From NCBI GenBank assembly GCA_945881905.1, contig CAMCVV010000007.1, forward strand, positions 1-64,000: DNA of 64,000 bases. Direction: 5' to 3'. Source of the DNA: Paenibacillus alvei (GTDB taxonomy: Bacteria; Bacillota; Bacilli; Paenibacillales; NBRC-103111). The notes under the pieces were generated by a model. The model saw only the letters and a list, made by a program, of their open reading frames with translations. It had not been told where the DNA came from and made no database searches. Numbering within the stretch: the stretch's first letter is position 1; every line of letters begins with the position of its first letter. The translations under genes were made by a program, and so were the position numbers. Positions 25,067 through 32,899 of the stretch are shown in pieces.

Positions 25067-25096
25067 TGATCACACACTGATCACACACTGATCACA
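25067..25096 (+). repeat. 11-bp direct repeat containing TGATCA, about 2.7 copies
   Basis: TGATCACACAC at 25067 and 25078, then TGATCACA at 25089. Each unit contains the palindrome TGATCA. It is located between the VanZ gene and the end of the convergent gene at 25119-25370. Confidence 0.9.
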
Positions 25097-25118
25097 AAGT
25101 TTTTGGATAGAGTCCCAT

Positions 25119-25370
25119 TCACTTCGTCTTCATATATTGTCGCTCATGATGTTGCCAGCGCGAATTCGCAATAAAAAATCCCAAAAAACCAAATAAGAAC
25201 ACACGAATGGGTGTCCAAATCGTAATCGATCCTTCTTGTGAGAAGAATTCGACAAGTCCGAGGATAATCGTTAATCCGATGCTATAGGGTAAGATCCCGC
25301 GTGAGATTAAGTACTTGGATTTTCCTTTTTGACGAATCTGTTCCCATTTCAATCGGTGTTGTGCATTCAT
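25119..25370 (-). CDS. Small membrane protein of unknown function (83 aa)
   Basis: I accept only the last part of a longer open frame: start MNAQHRLKWEQIRQ at 25370, with AAGGA about 9 bp upstream. Two hydrophobic segments (SIGLTIILGLVEFF and VFLFGFLGFFIAN) follow a basic N-terminus, and the tail is polar (RWQHHERQYMKTK). The upstream extension to 25700 would overlap the divergent TPR gene and looks non-coding. No family recognised; similar small proteins of the form basic helix plus two membrane helices are common in Bacillales. Confidence 0.6.
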   Translation of the reverse strand: MNAQHRLKWEQIRQKGKSKYLISRGILPYSIGLTIILGLVEFFSQEGSITIWTPIRVFLFGFLGFFIANSRWQHHERQYMKTK

Positions 25371-25575
25371 GAAATCCATCCTTCCCAAACAGGTCTGTGT
25401 TTGACGCCATGAGCTCATTCGTTTTGAAGATAGGACGAATGACCAAGGGTCTATTTGTAGTATATCATTAGAAGTATGTGGATTCACCCTCTTTGTGATA
25501 GAATAATGAAATAGGGTTAAATGGAGTCGCGTTAAATACGCTATCGTTGAGATATTTCTAGGAGGTATAAGTGTT

Positions 25576-26250
25576 TTGTTTAAATTCATTCTATTTCCTT
25601 TGTTGTGGTTTTTGACAGGCAACTTTGTCGCAGCGCTGTTGTTGTTGCTCGTCATCTTATATATAGTGGACCGCCGCTTTATTGGTCTAGCCCCCAACAT
25701 CTGGAGACCATTCCAATTAAGTAGGAGAGCTTCTAAAGCTAAGCAAGATATTCAGTCGAACCCTCACCACACGTCCATGAAGCTTGAATTAGCACGTATT
25801 CTCATCGAAAAGAAGAAATTCCAGAAAGCGATTCCTTATTTAGAAGAGATTCTTGTGATCATGGGGGAATCAGCGGAAGTTCGATATGAGTTAGGGCTGT
25901 GTTATTTGAAGTTAAATGATTTGGCGCAGGGAGAGAAGTATATGCAAGAAGCGATGGAATTGAACCCGAGAGTGAAATTCGGGGAAGGGTACTTGCGACT
26001 AGGGGAAGCTTTCGCAACGCGTCATCCCGATAAAGCCATAGTATACATCGGTCAATTCAGAGCGACCCATTCATCTTCATGCGAAGCGAACTATCGATTA
26101 GGAGAAATATTTCGAAAACTAGATCGCTATCAAGATGCCAAACAAGCTTATACAGAAGCTATAGCTGTGTATCGATGTCTCCCTAGATATAGTCGTAAGC
26201 AACAAAGGCGTTGGGTCATCATGGCCACTTCCAAAAAAATTATGGTATGA
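25576..26250 (+). CDS. Membrane-anchored TPR-repeat protein
   Basis: A 224-residue protein. Two close hydrophobic segments at the N-terminus (about 1-35) are followed by about four tetratricopeptide-like helix pairs between residues 60 and 205 (for example ARILIEKKKFQKAIPYLEEIL, LGLCYLKLNDLAQGEKYM, LGEIFRKLDRYQDAKQAY). TTG 25576 follows AGGAGGT by about 9 bp. TPR domains hold protein complexes together; the membrane anchor places it at the cytoplasmic face. A 36-residue membrane protein and a DUF86 protein follow closely, apparently in the same operon. Confidence 0.8.
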   Translation: MFKFILFPLLWFLTGNFVAALLLLLVILYIVDRRFIGLAPNIWRPFQLSRRASKAKQDIQSNPHHTSMKLELARILIEKKKFQKAIPYLEEILVIMGESAEVRYELGLCYLKLNDLAQGEKYMQEAMELNPRVKFGEGYLRLGEAFATRHPDKAIVYIGQFRATHSSSCEANYRLGEIFRKLDRYQDAKQAYTEAIAVYRCLPRYSRKQQRRWVIMATSKKIMV

Positions 26251-26263
26251 GAAGGTGTAAGGT

Positions 26264-26374
26264 GTGAGTTTAGAATATATCATGCAAGCGATGCTCTTGC
26301 TAATTATCCTTGTTGGTACGTTTATCGCGATGATCATGAGGAGTAAATGGTCGAAAAAAAAGCGAGGGTCGTAG
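26264..26374 (+). CDS. 36-aa single-pass membrane protein
   Basis: GTG 26264 to TAG 26374. The protein MSLEYIMQAMLLLIILVGTF continues into IAMIMRSKWSKKK, giving one membrane helix followed by a strongly basic tail. A GAAGG site ends about 8 bp before the GTG. Its stop codon directly abuts the ATG of the DUF86 gene (TAG-ATG), which supports real translation and coupling. Not recognised. Confidence 0.6.
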   Translation: MSLEYIMQAMLLLIILVGTFIAMIMRSKWSKKKRGS

Positions 26375-26872
26375 ATGTACTATGTAAACTATGAGCAAAT
26401 TCAACAAAGACTTGATTTTATACCTCTAGTGATTCAAGGTTGTGAACGATTGAATCTTGAAGGAAATGCTGCCCTACTTGATGCGACTCATATCGATGGA
26501 AGTCATATCGAGGTTACTCCACCCGATATAATTCATTTATTTGCGCAAGAACGTATCCTCCATCTAGCGATCGAGACAGTAACTGATCTAGGAAGTCTGT
26601 TGATTGATGCATTTGTATTGCGAGATGCAAGCAGTTATGAAGATATCATCGAGATTCTTCGACTCGAGCAGATGTGTGATCAACCAACCGCAGATTCACT
26701 TCACGCATTGGTGAAGCTAAGGAAACTTCTGACCCAAGACTATATGAATTGGGATCGAACACAGTTCCATCCCGCTATGCGAGAGCTTCCTAGACTCCTC
26801 TTACACTTCCAAGAAGATGTACTCCGATTTATGAAAGAGGAAGTCGATCGATTCAGTAATCCATTAACCTGA
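26375..26872 (+). CDS. DUF86 (HepT-like) protein, YutE type
   Basis: A 165-residue all-helical protein starting MYYVNYEQIQQRLDFIP, with FAQERILHLAIETVTDLGSLLIDAF cut by RDASSYEDII, the typical order in Bacillus YutE. In HepT toxins the catalytic motif is Rx4-6HxY; here the matching place reads RKLLTQDY, so the histidine is missing, as I recall it is in YutE. Ribonuclease activity is therefore doubtful. No MntA/MNT-type antitoxin gene is next to it. Translation likely depends on the preceding 36-codon gene. Confidence 0.8.
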   Translation: MYYVNYEQIQQRLDFIPLVIQGCERLNLEGNAALLDATHIDGSHIEVTPPDIIHLFAQERILHLAIETVTDLGSLLIDAFVLRDASSYEDIIEILRLEQMCDQPTADSLHALVKLRKLLTQDYMNWDRTQFHPAMRELPRLLLHFQEDVLRFMKEEVDRFSNPLT

Positions 26873-26933
26873 ACAGTAGCGCTCTTAAACCTATGATGAC
26901 TTTGATTCAATCATGTATTGAGATGTGATGGGC

Positions 26934-27566
26934 TTAGCGAGATGCCGCGACTAATCGGGATGCTTTTTGCGTGATCCATGTGTAGTTTCGATTGGCGATT
27001 TCAAAGAGATTGAACAGAGATCCTCCGATCCCTACACCATAGCAACCTATATCTAGAAATTGTTTGATGTTTGATTCATGCACACCACCGACAGCGATCA
27101 GTGGGATATGGTTCAGAGGACCCATCAATTCTTGGATATAAGGAAGTCCTAGACTAGCGCTAGGAAACACTTTGACAGCTGTTGCACCTGCTTTCCAAGC
27201 TTTCACGATTTCAGTTGGGGTCATAGCTCCAGGGAATACCGGAATGTCTTGTGATTTCGCCCATCGTATGACTTCTTCATCTGTGTTGGGTGTAACCAAG
27301 TAGGAAGCACCTGCTGCGATAGCAGACTTCGCATCCTGCAGGTCGAGTACAGTTCCAGCACCAATGAACATCTGTGTAGCATATTGAGTTTGCATCGAAT
27401 CAATGATGCGAAGTGCATCTGGTGAATTTAAAGTGATTTCCATTACGGTTATACCACCAAGAAGCAGAGCTTCAGTAGCAGCAGCGACATGCTCACGTTC
27501 AACGCCTCTCATGATCGCAATAATTCGGGTGCGTTCGATTTCTTGTAGGCCTTGTTCGTTATTCAT
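26934..27566 (-). CDS. eda: KDPG/KHG aldolase (2-keto-3-deoxy-6-phosphogluconate aldolase)
   Basis: A 210-residue TIM-barrel aldolase. Seen are the substrate-binding IIAIMRGV near the N-terminus, the catalytic glutamate in VMEITLNSP, the GAGTVLD loop, and the Schiff-base lysine in TAVKVFPS. Reaction: KDPG to pyruvate + glyceraldehyde-3-phosphate (and often 4-hydroxy-2-oxoglutarate cleavage). It stands alone; no KDG kinase, dehydratase or transporter is adjacent. A role in uronic-acid breakdown is possible since uronates are made by this strain, but unproven. Confidence 0.92.
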   Translation of the reverse strand: MNNEQGLQEIERTRIIAIMRGVEREHVAAATEALLLGGITVMEITLNSPDALRIIDSMQTQYATQMFIGAGTVLDLQDAKSAIAAGASYLVTPNTDEEVIRWAKSQDIPVFPGAMTPTEIVKAWKAGATAVKVFPSASLGLPYIQELMGPLNHIPLIAVGGVHESNIKQFLDIGCYGVGIGGSLFNLFEIANRNYTWITQKASRLVAASR

Positions 27567-27714
27567 CTATTCATCTATTCCTCCTGAACACTTGTGATAA
27601 GATGTATATTGTCGTGCCATGTGAAGATTATGATTTATTATGACATGGTTCATCCATTTTGGAAACAAGTAAATCCCATTTGATCACAAAGCCTTGAAAG
27701 GATGAGTCCACATT

Positions 27715-28773
27715 ATGGAACAACGCGAAAAAGTTAAACTGACTTCTTTCTCAACGAAAGGAGGCTGTGGCTGCAAGATTGGACCAGGAGAATTACGAGA
27801 AGTACTGGGAAGTCTCACAGCAGAGAAGACGAATCCTCGATTATTGGTGGGCATAGAGACCAGTGATGACGCAGGTGTATACCAGTTGAATGACGACTTA
27901 GCTTTAGTGCAGACGGTTGATTTCTTTACACCGATTGTGGATGATCCCTATGCCTTTGGCCAAATCGCAGCTGCCAATGCAATCAGTGATATTTATGCGA
28001 TGGGTGGGAAGCCACTAACTGTATTAAATATTGTTGCTTTTCCCATAAAGAAGTTAGATAAATGGATTCTTGCTGAGATTTTACGAGGTGCAGGAGATAA
28101 AGTAAGAGAAGCAGGCGCGACTTTGGTTGGGGGGCATTCGATCGATGATCAAGAACCCAAGTTCGGACTCGCCGTGACAGGACTCATCCATCCGAAACAA
28201 GTGAAAACAAACGCAGGTGCGAGGCCTGGAGACCAACTGGTATTGACGAAGCCCATCGGAGTAGGGATCTTAACGACTTCGATCAAAAACGGTCTCTTGA
28301 CCGATGAAGAAGTCACCCGCGTCACAGCAGTGATGTCTACACTGAATAAGACGGCAGCTGAAATTATGAATCGTTATCGCGTTCATGCCTGTACAGATGT
28401 CACAGGATTCGGCTTATTAGGACACACCGCAGAGATGGCCACAGGAAGCGATGTAGGTATTCGCTTGGACGCGTCGCAAGTACCGGTACTTCCTCGAGTA
28501 AGAGAACTTGCAGAAGCAGGGTTCGTGCCTGGCGGAACGAAAAGTAATCATCTCCATGTGGAAGATCGGGTTACGTATGCATCTAACATCGACCAAGTGG
28601 GTCAATGGATCTTATGTGATGCAGTCACATCAGGTGGATTGCTCATTGCAGTAGCGCCAGAAGATGCCGAAGCGATGTTCACAGAATTACGTACACAAGG
28701 TGTCGAAGCAGCAATCATTGGAGAAGTCTTAGCGGATCATCCTGGACGGATCGTCGTGACCTCGACACTTTGA
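27715..28773 (+). CDS. selD: Selenide, water dikinase (selenophosphate synthetase), Cys form
   Basis: A 352-residue AIR-synthase-fold enzyme. The active-site loop GGCGCK (residues 16-21) carries Cys18 and Lys21, the positions equal to Cys17/Lys20 of E. coli SelD; there is no in-frame UGA, so it is the cysteine form. Further motifs: TSDDAGVYQL, VDFFTPIVDDPY, AANAISDIYAMGG, LVGGHSI and DVTGFGLLGH. Reaction: selenide + ATP to selenophosphate + AMP + phosphate. The next gene, mnmH, uses the product for tRNA modification; no selA, selB or tRNA-Sec is seen in this window. Confidence 0.96.
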   Translation: MEQREKVKLTSFSTKGGCGCKIGPGELREVLGSLTAEKTNPRLLVGIETSDDAGVYQLNDDLALVQTVDFFTPIVDDPYAFGQIAAANAISDIYAMGGKPLTVLNIVAFPIKKLDKWILAEILRGAGDKVREAGATLVGGHSIDDQEPKFGLAVTGLIHPKQVKTNAGARPGDQLVLTKPIGVGILTTSIKNGLLTDEEVTRVTAVMSTLNKTAAEIMNRYRVHACTDVTGFGLLGHTAEMATGSDVGIRLDASQVPVLPRVRELAEAGFVPGGTKSNHLHVEDRVTYASNIDQVGQWILCDAVTSGGLLIAVAPEDAEAMFTELRTQGVEAAIIGEVLADHPGRIVVTSTL

Positions 28774-28852
28774 ATCACACGCCCGTGCAATGGATCAAGT
28801 AATGCATCATGGTCTGTGTTCGAAACATTCAAGGAACAGAGGGAGTTAATCA

Positions 28853-29890
28853 ATGTTTCAAGATATCACCATTGAACAATTCATCGAATTGAAACAAAAA
28901 CAAAACATAGCCTTCATCGATGTTCGCTCACCATCAGAGTTTCGTGACTTCACAATCCCGGGCAGTCAAAACATCCCCCTATTCGATGACGAAGAGCGTA
29001 AAGAAGTCGGAACCCTCTATAAACAAGTGAGTGCAAAAGCAGCTCAAGATCGAGGACTAGAAATCGTATCAGCTAAATTACCTGCGTATATCAAAAGTTT
29101 CGAGAAGATCGCTTCCCCAAAAGTCGTCTATTGTTGGCGTGGAGGTATGCGCAGTAAAACCACAGCTACAGTTCTTTCGCTGATGGGGATAAGGGTATAT
29201 CGACTCACAGGCGGTATCAGAGCCTATCGCAATTGGGTCTATCACACGTTAGGGAATACGATGCACCTTCCTCCTTGTGTGGTGATCAGTGGTCATACAG
29301 GCACAGGTAAAACAAAAGTTTTGCGAAAATTACTAGACAAAGGCTATCCCGTTATTGACCTCGAACAGATGGCACAGCATCGCGGATCGATATTCGGTCA
29401 TATCAGTTTACAGCCTAACAATCAAAAAATGTTTGAAGCCTTATTAGTGGAACAATTGATCCAATATCGAGATCAACCTTATGTACTGATTGAAGCAGAG
29501 AGCAGTCGGATTGGCAAAGTCGTTATGCCTGAATTTCTAGTTACTGCGAAAGAACAGGGGCTACAGATTTTCTTGGAAATGCCACAAGCACAACGTATTC
29601 AGTACATTATCGAAGATTATCAACCTTCTGCACACCAAGAAGACATCATTCAAGCATTTGAACATATACGCAAAAGGTTACATACACCGATTGCAACACA
29701 AATTAATGAACGACTGCATGATGGAGACTATCATGCAGCCATAAAGTTGTTACTTGAACATTATTATGATCCTCGCTATACGCATGGTGGAGTGAAATAT
29801 GATCGTCAGCCGATCATTTGCCAAGCACAAGATGCAGATGACGCCGTATACCTAATTGAAAACAGGCTAAAGCAGCTGTTTCCACTTTAG
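28853..29890 (+). CDS. mnmH: tRNA 2-selenouridine synthase (MnmH/SelU)
   Basis: A 345-residue two-domain protein. The N-terminal rhodanese domain (about 1-130) has FIDVRSPSEF and the catalytic-cysteine loop VVYCWRGGMRS; the C-terminal P-loop domain has SGHTGTGKT. The family geranylates and then selenates 2-thiouridine at the wobble position of tRNAs for Lys, Glu and Gln, with selenophosphate from SelD. It lies 79 bp downstream of selD, the standard partner. A hairpin overlapping the stop may end the transcript. Confidence 0.95.
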   Translation: MFQDITIEQFIELKQKQNIAFIDVRSPSEFRDFTIPGSQNIPLFDDEERKEVGTLYKQVSAKAAQDRGLEIVSAKLPAYIKSFEKIASPKVVYCWRGGMRSKTTATVLSLMGIRVYRLTGGIRAYRNWVYHTLGNTMHLPPCVVISGHTGTGKTKVLRKLLDKGYPVIDLEQMAQHRGSIFGHISLQPNNQKMFEALLVEQLIQYRDQPYVLIEAESSRIGKVVMPEFLVTAKEQGLQIFLEMPQAQRIQYIIEDYQPSAHQEDIIQAFEHIRKRLHTPIATQINERLHDGDYHAAIKLLLEHYYDPRYTHGGVKYDRQPIICQAQDADDAVYLIENRLKQLFPL

Positions 29891-29897
29891 CCTGTTT
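29859..29897. terminator. Hairpin at the end of mnmH, possible bidirectional terminator
   Basis: AAACAGGCTAAAG pairs perfectly with CTTTAGCCTGTTT across a 12-nt loop, spanning the mnmH stop codon. The T run after the stem is short (TTT), so termination may be weak. It lies between convergent genes. Confidence 0.5.
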
Positions 29898-29933
29898 GAA
29901 GCGATTAAAAGATGAATGACATCGCAAATGAAC

Positions 29934-29973
29934 GGAATCTGACATCAGGAACGGGAATCTGACATCAGGAACG
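29934..29973 (+). repeat. 20-bp tandem duplication
   Basis: GGAATCTGACATCAGGAACG is repeated twice without gap just before the end of the convergent glycosidase gene. Confidence 0.95.
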
Positions 29974-29984
29974 GGTGCTGATGA

Positions 29985-31070
29985 TTACCATTTGGCAGCA
30001 TCCAATTTCTTAAGATCAAGTCCTTTCCATATATTAGCTATTTCTGGAGTTGAAGCATCTTCAAACACAAGCCAAGCAGTAGGAATATACCGCTCACCGT
30101 ACTTACTTGCTGGTGAATTAACGATTTGGTTGTCATATACAAGAACCGATGATGAACCACCATCTAAATTAGCAGCAATTACGGCACCATGTTCTAGAAG
30201 TATTTCTTGTATATCATATAGACTTGCTCCGATACTGTGCGCCTGCCGTCCATCTATGACGATAAAAAGAATGGTGCCATCTTTTTTTTGAGCCATTGCT
30301 GTTCGAGGAGCGATCCCCCATCCATCCGCTTGATTCTTAACTAATCCTTTGCCATTTACAATAAATCTCGGACTGAATGTTACTGCTTCTTGTACCTGAA
30401 GATCAACTAACTCTTTGATTGAATATTTGCCAGCAATCATGTTGCCTTCGAGATCGATACCTACGATATGTTGTCGAGCATTCTGATCGCCGTTATTATA
30501 AAAAAATTGTCCACCTGACATGACTAATCCGATAGGAACAAATCCATTTCCTTTCCAATTGGGATCTGCGAATCCTCCTGCATTAACACCTGCAATGGCT
30601 CCTGTGCGATTGACCATGGAAGATACTTTCTCTCCTTTACCTACGCGGTTAGGCACAACTAACCTTATTTTTTTCGGATCCGGAATCGTAAGTATATAAC
30701 CTTTGAAAGAAGCACGTTCGATAGGTTCAACACGGACCGTTTGATCCGGAGGACCAAGCTGCTCAGAGGGTATCGGAGGACCAGACTGCTTAGAGGGTAT
30801 CGATGAGCCGAACACATGACGCTGTTCTTCTTCTCCCATTTGGTCGAATTTCTTTTGGTACAAGCTAACTCTTGACGCCAGTCCTTCTTTACCAATGACA
30901 TATGCAGCCCAATGTCGATGTTGCGTAGTGATGAGTGTATCAGCGATGAGTAACCGCCATTGGTTACCTAATGGAGTCAAAAACAATAATCCAGCACTTG
31001 TGATCATGATAAGGAGCAGTGAGCTAAACATATACAACACTAATCGCCATTTGGAAACTTTTTTGAACAT
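29985..31070 (-). CDS. Phosphodiester glycosidase family protein (NAGPA/DUF2233), membrane-anchored
   Basis: A 361-residue protein with one N-terminal membrane helix (about 10-33), a linker, then the NAGPA domain with IAGVNAGGF, GLVMSGGQFF, the PRTAMAQKKDGTILFIVIDG core and the AANLDGGSSSVL signature. The family removes covering groups such as N-acetylglucosamine-1-phosphodiester; in bacteria many members act outside the cell on exopolysaccharide or wall teichoic acid. A 27-bp duplication in the linker (30747-30800) gives two PxxSxQxGPP units. It stands alone between mnmH and bdbC. Substrate unknown. Confidence 0.85.
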   Translation of the reverse strand: MFKKVSKWRLVLYMFSSLLLIMITSAGLLFLTPLGNQWRLLIADTLITTQHRHWAAYVIGKEGLASRVSLYQKKFDQMGEEEQRHVFGSSIPSKQSGPPIPSEQLGPPDQTVRVEPIERASFKGYILTIPDPKKIRLVVPNRVGKGEKVSSMVNRTGAIAGVNAGGFADPNWKGNGFVPIGLVMSGGQFFYNNGDQNARQHIVGIDLEGNMIAGKYSIKELVDLQVQEAVTFSPRFIVNGKGLVKNQADGWGIAPRTAMAQKKDGTILFIVIDGRQAHSIGASLYDIQEILLEHGAVIAANLDGGSSSVLVYDNQIVNSPASKYGERYIPTAWLVFEDASTPEIANIWKGLDLKKLDAAKW

Positions 31071-31333
31071 TTTCGAAAAAACTCCTCTTTGAGTAAGTTA
31101 CAATTTCTGACTTTAAGTAAATATCTATGGAATTAAAAATAAATAATGTAAAATATTGACGATAATGTAAATTATAATGGTTATATTGTTTTAATTCAAC
31201 TGATATTTTCGTGAATTCATGTGAATTGTTCAGGTGTGTATGCGAAATGACATCTCTAGCGTAAATACATATATTTATAGTATGATCACATATATCTATT
31301 GATTTAAAAATCATGTGAAAGGAGGTCGATGAA

Positions 31334-31768
31334 ATGCAAGACGTCCATCAGTGGATGAAACATAACGGTATGCACATGTCGTGGTTCGTCGCTATGATAG
31401 CAACAATCGGAAGCTTGTATTTTTCGGAAATATTACTATACGTACCTTGCAAATTATGTTGGTATCAACGGATTATGATGTATCCTTTGGCTATCATTTT
31501 GGGAATTGCAGCAGTTCGCAAAGATATGCGCCAATCGCTCTATGTGCTACCTCTGTCCATCTGGGGTGCAGGTATTGCGATATATCATATATTAATGCAA
31601 AAAACGAATCTATTTAAAGAAGAGGCAGTTGCTTGCGGACCGATTCCCTGTGATTTGGATTATATCAATTGGTTAGGATTCATCTCGATTCCTATGCTTT
31701 CAGCTACTGCATTTATACTCATTACCGTTCTGCAATTATGGATGTATTGGTTACAACGTCAATCCTAA
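31334..31768 (+). CDS. bdbC: BdbC/DsbB-type disulfide oxidoreductase
   Basis: A 144-residue protein with four membrane helices. The first periplasm-equivalent loop has the quinone-linked PCKLCWYQR (CxxC) motif and the second has ACGPIPC, the two cysteine pairs required for DsbB-type transfer of electrons to quinone. AGGAGG lies 9 bp before ATG 31334. A DsbA-like partner (BdbD) is usually adjacent in Bacillus but is not seen here. It would re-oxidise a thiol oxidase that introduces disulfides into exported proteins. Confidence 0.9.
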   Translation: MQDVHQWMKHNGMHMSWFVAMIATIGSLYFSEILLYVPCKLCWYQRIMMYPLAIILGIAAVRKDMRQSLYVLPLSIWGAGIAIYHILMQKTNLFKEEAVACGPIPCDLDYINWLGFISIPMLSATAFILITVLQLWMYWLQRQS

Positions 31769-31802
31769 TCAGCTGGTCGGGGATTACTGAATTCCAAACT
31801 AA

Positions 31803-31834
31803 AAAACTCCCACTGCTTCAGTTGCGGGAGTTTT
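31803..31834. terminator. Bidirectional rho-independent terminator
   Basis: AAAACTCCC and GGGAGTTTT pair across a 14-nt loop. It lies between bdbC (plus) and the convergent AraC-type gene (minus), with A/T runs on both sides, so it likely serves both. Confidence 0.85.
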
Positions 31835-31870
31835 CATATCGCGTACACACAGATGCAATCGTCTAGGATT

Positions 31871-32731
31871 CTAGCTTTTGCAATTGTATACAGAATTTAT
31901 TTTGGTTATGCGATATTCACTTGGTGAAGTACCAAAGTGTTTTTTGAATTGTTTAGAAAAATAAAGAGCATCTGCATAACCGACAGAAAATGCGATTTGT
32001 TCAATCGTTAGTTTCTCAACAAGCAGCGACTTCGCTTTGTCTAAGCGTAATTTCATCAGATATTGAATCGGTGAGACACCTGCATACTTTTTGAAGATTT
32101 TAGATAAATAGGTACGATGATACCCTAATTCCGATGCCATTTGTTCGATAGTGATCGGTTTGCTGTGTTGCCATTTCATCCATTGGATCGCACGTTCGAC
32201 TTGTTGTTTCATAGGGTTTTCCTGTTGAAGAGAAGTGGTGTGTCCATGTTGATGCGTTCGGTACATACTAAAGAGGAGCCTTAAATAAGCACCTGATTGC
32301 AGGTCACAGGTCGGTTGAGCATGGCTTAGTGTTTTTTCGATCAAATGATACAATGTTAGAATCCTTGAATGATGTGCTATGCGAAGTGTAGGATGTTGTG
32401 CACAAACGCCTAACTGACTGAGCAATTGATCCACACTGTTCCCGCGGAAGCCTATCCAACGATAGCACCAAGGCTCATCAGGATCTGACATATAGCTAAA
32501 TAATTCATTTGGGAAAATCACAAATTGATCCCCTTGGGTAAGCGAGTATGTTTGACCCATGCAGTGGAATTCACCTTTACCTTTGACAATATAATGCACG
32601 AGATGGTGATCTAGAATTTGCGGACCAATATGATGTTGCGGCAAGGTTTGTTCCGACCCAGCAAAGAGGACGTGGACTTCACCTTTTCCTGGTGATGGGT
32701 TCATGGCGAACGTATGCTGATGTGTATCCAT
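31871..32731 (-). CDS. AraC-family transcriptional regulator (likely regulator of melA)
   Basis: About 286 residues. The N-terminal half is a cupin-like sugar-sensing domain (HYIVKGKGEFHCMGQTYSL); the C-terminal 100 residues hold two helix-turn-helix units (IEQMASELGYHRTYLSKIFKKY and IEQIAFSVGYADALYFSKQFKK region), ending with the GTSPSEYR signature. I begin at the ATG at 32731, with GGGAGG about 8 bp upstream, and not at the TTG at 32749. It is divergent from melA across about 170 bp, the common layout for a local activator of an alpha-galactoside gene; regulation of melA is inferred. Confidence 0.88.
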   Translation of the reverse strand: MDTHQHTFAMNPSPGKGEVHVLFAGSEQTLPQHHIGPQILDHHLVHYIVKGKGEFHCMGQTYSLTQGDQFVIFPNELFSYMSDPDEPWCYRWIGFRGNSVDQLLSQLGVCAQHPTLRIAHHSRILTLYHLIEKTLSHAQPTCDLQSGAYLRLLFSMYRTHQHGHTTSLQQENPMKQQVERAIQWMKWQHSKPITIEQMASELGYHRTYLSKIFKKYAGVSPIQYLMKLRLDKAKSLLVEKLTIEQIAFSVGYADALYFSKQFKKHFGTSPSEYRITKINSVYNCKS

Positions 32732-32899
32732 AGTCTCACATCCTCCCAAATACTCATCTCACTCTTTGAGCTCTGTCGCAATCACTAAACTACATTTCTC
32801 CATATGAAAGTGATATACCTCCATAGGCATATACATGTTCTTCGTATATATTCACTATATAAGAGATCTAATTTTTAATTATAGAGGAGGATTTATTCC

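Noticed and set aside
25371-25700. N-terminal extension of the small membrane protein to 193 residues
   Set aside because: The extension overlaps the divergent TPR gene, is not protein-like, and a good ribosome site precedes the internal start at 25370.
27760-27780. Selenocysteine codon in selD
   Set aside because: The active-site codons are TGT and TGC; no in-frame TGA and no SECIS element is required.
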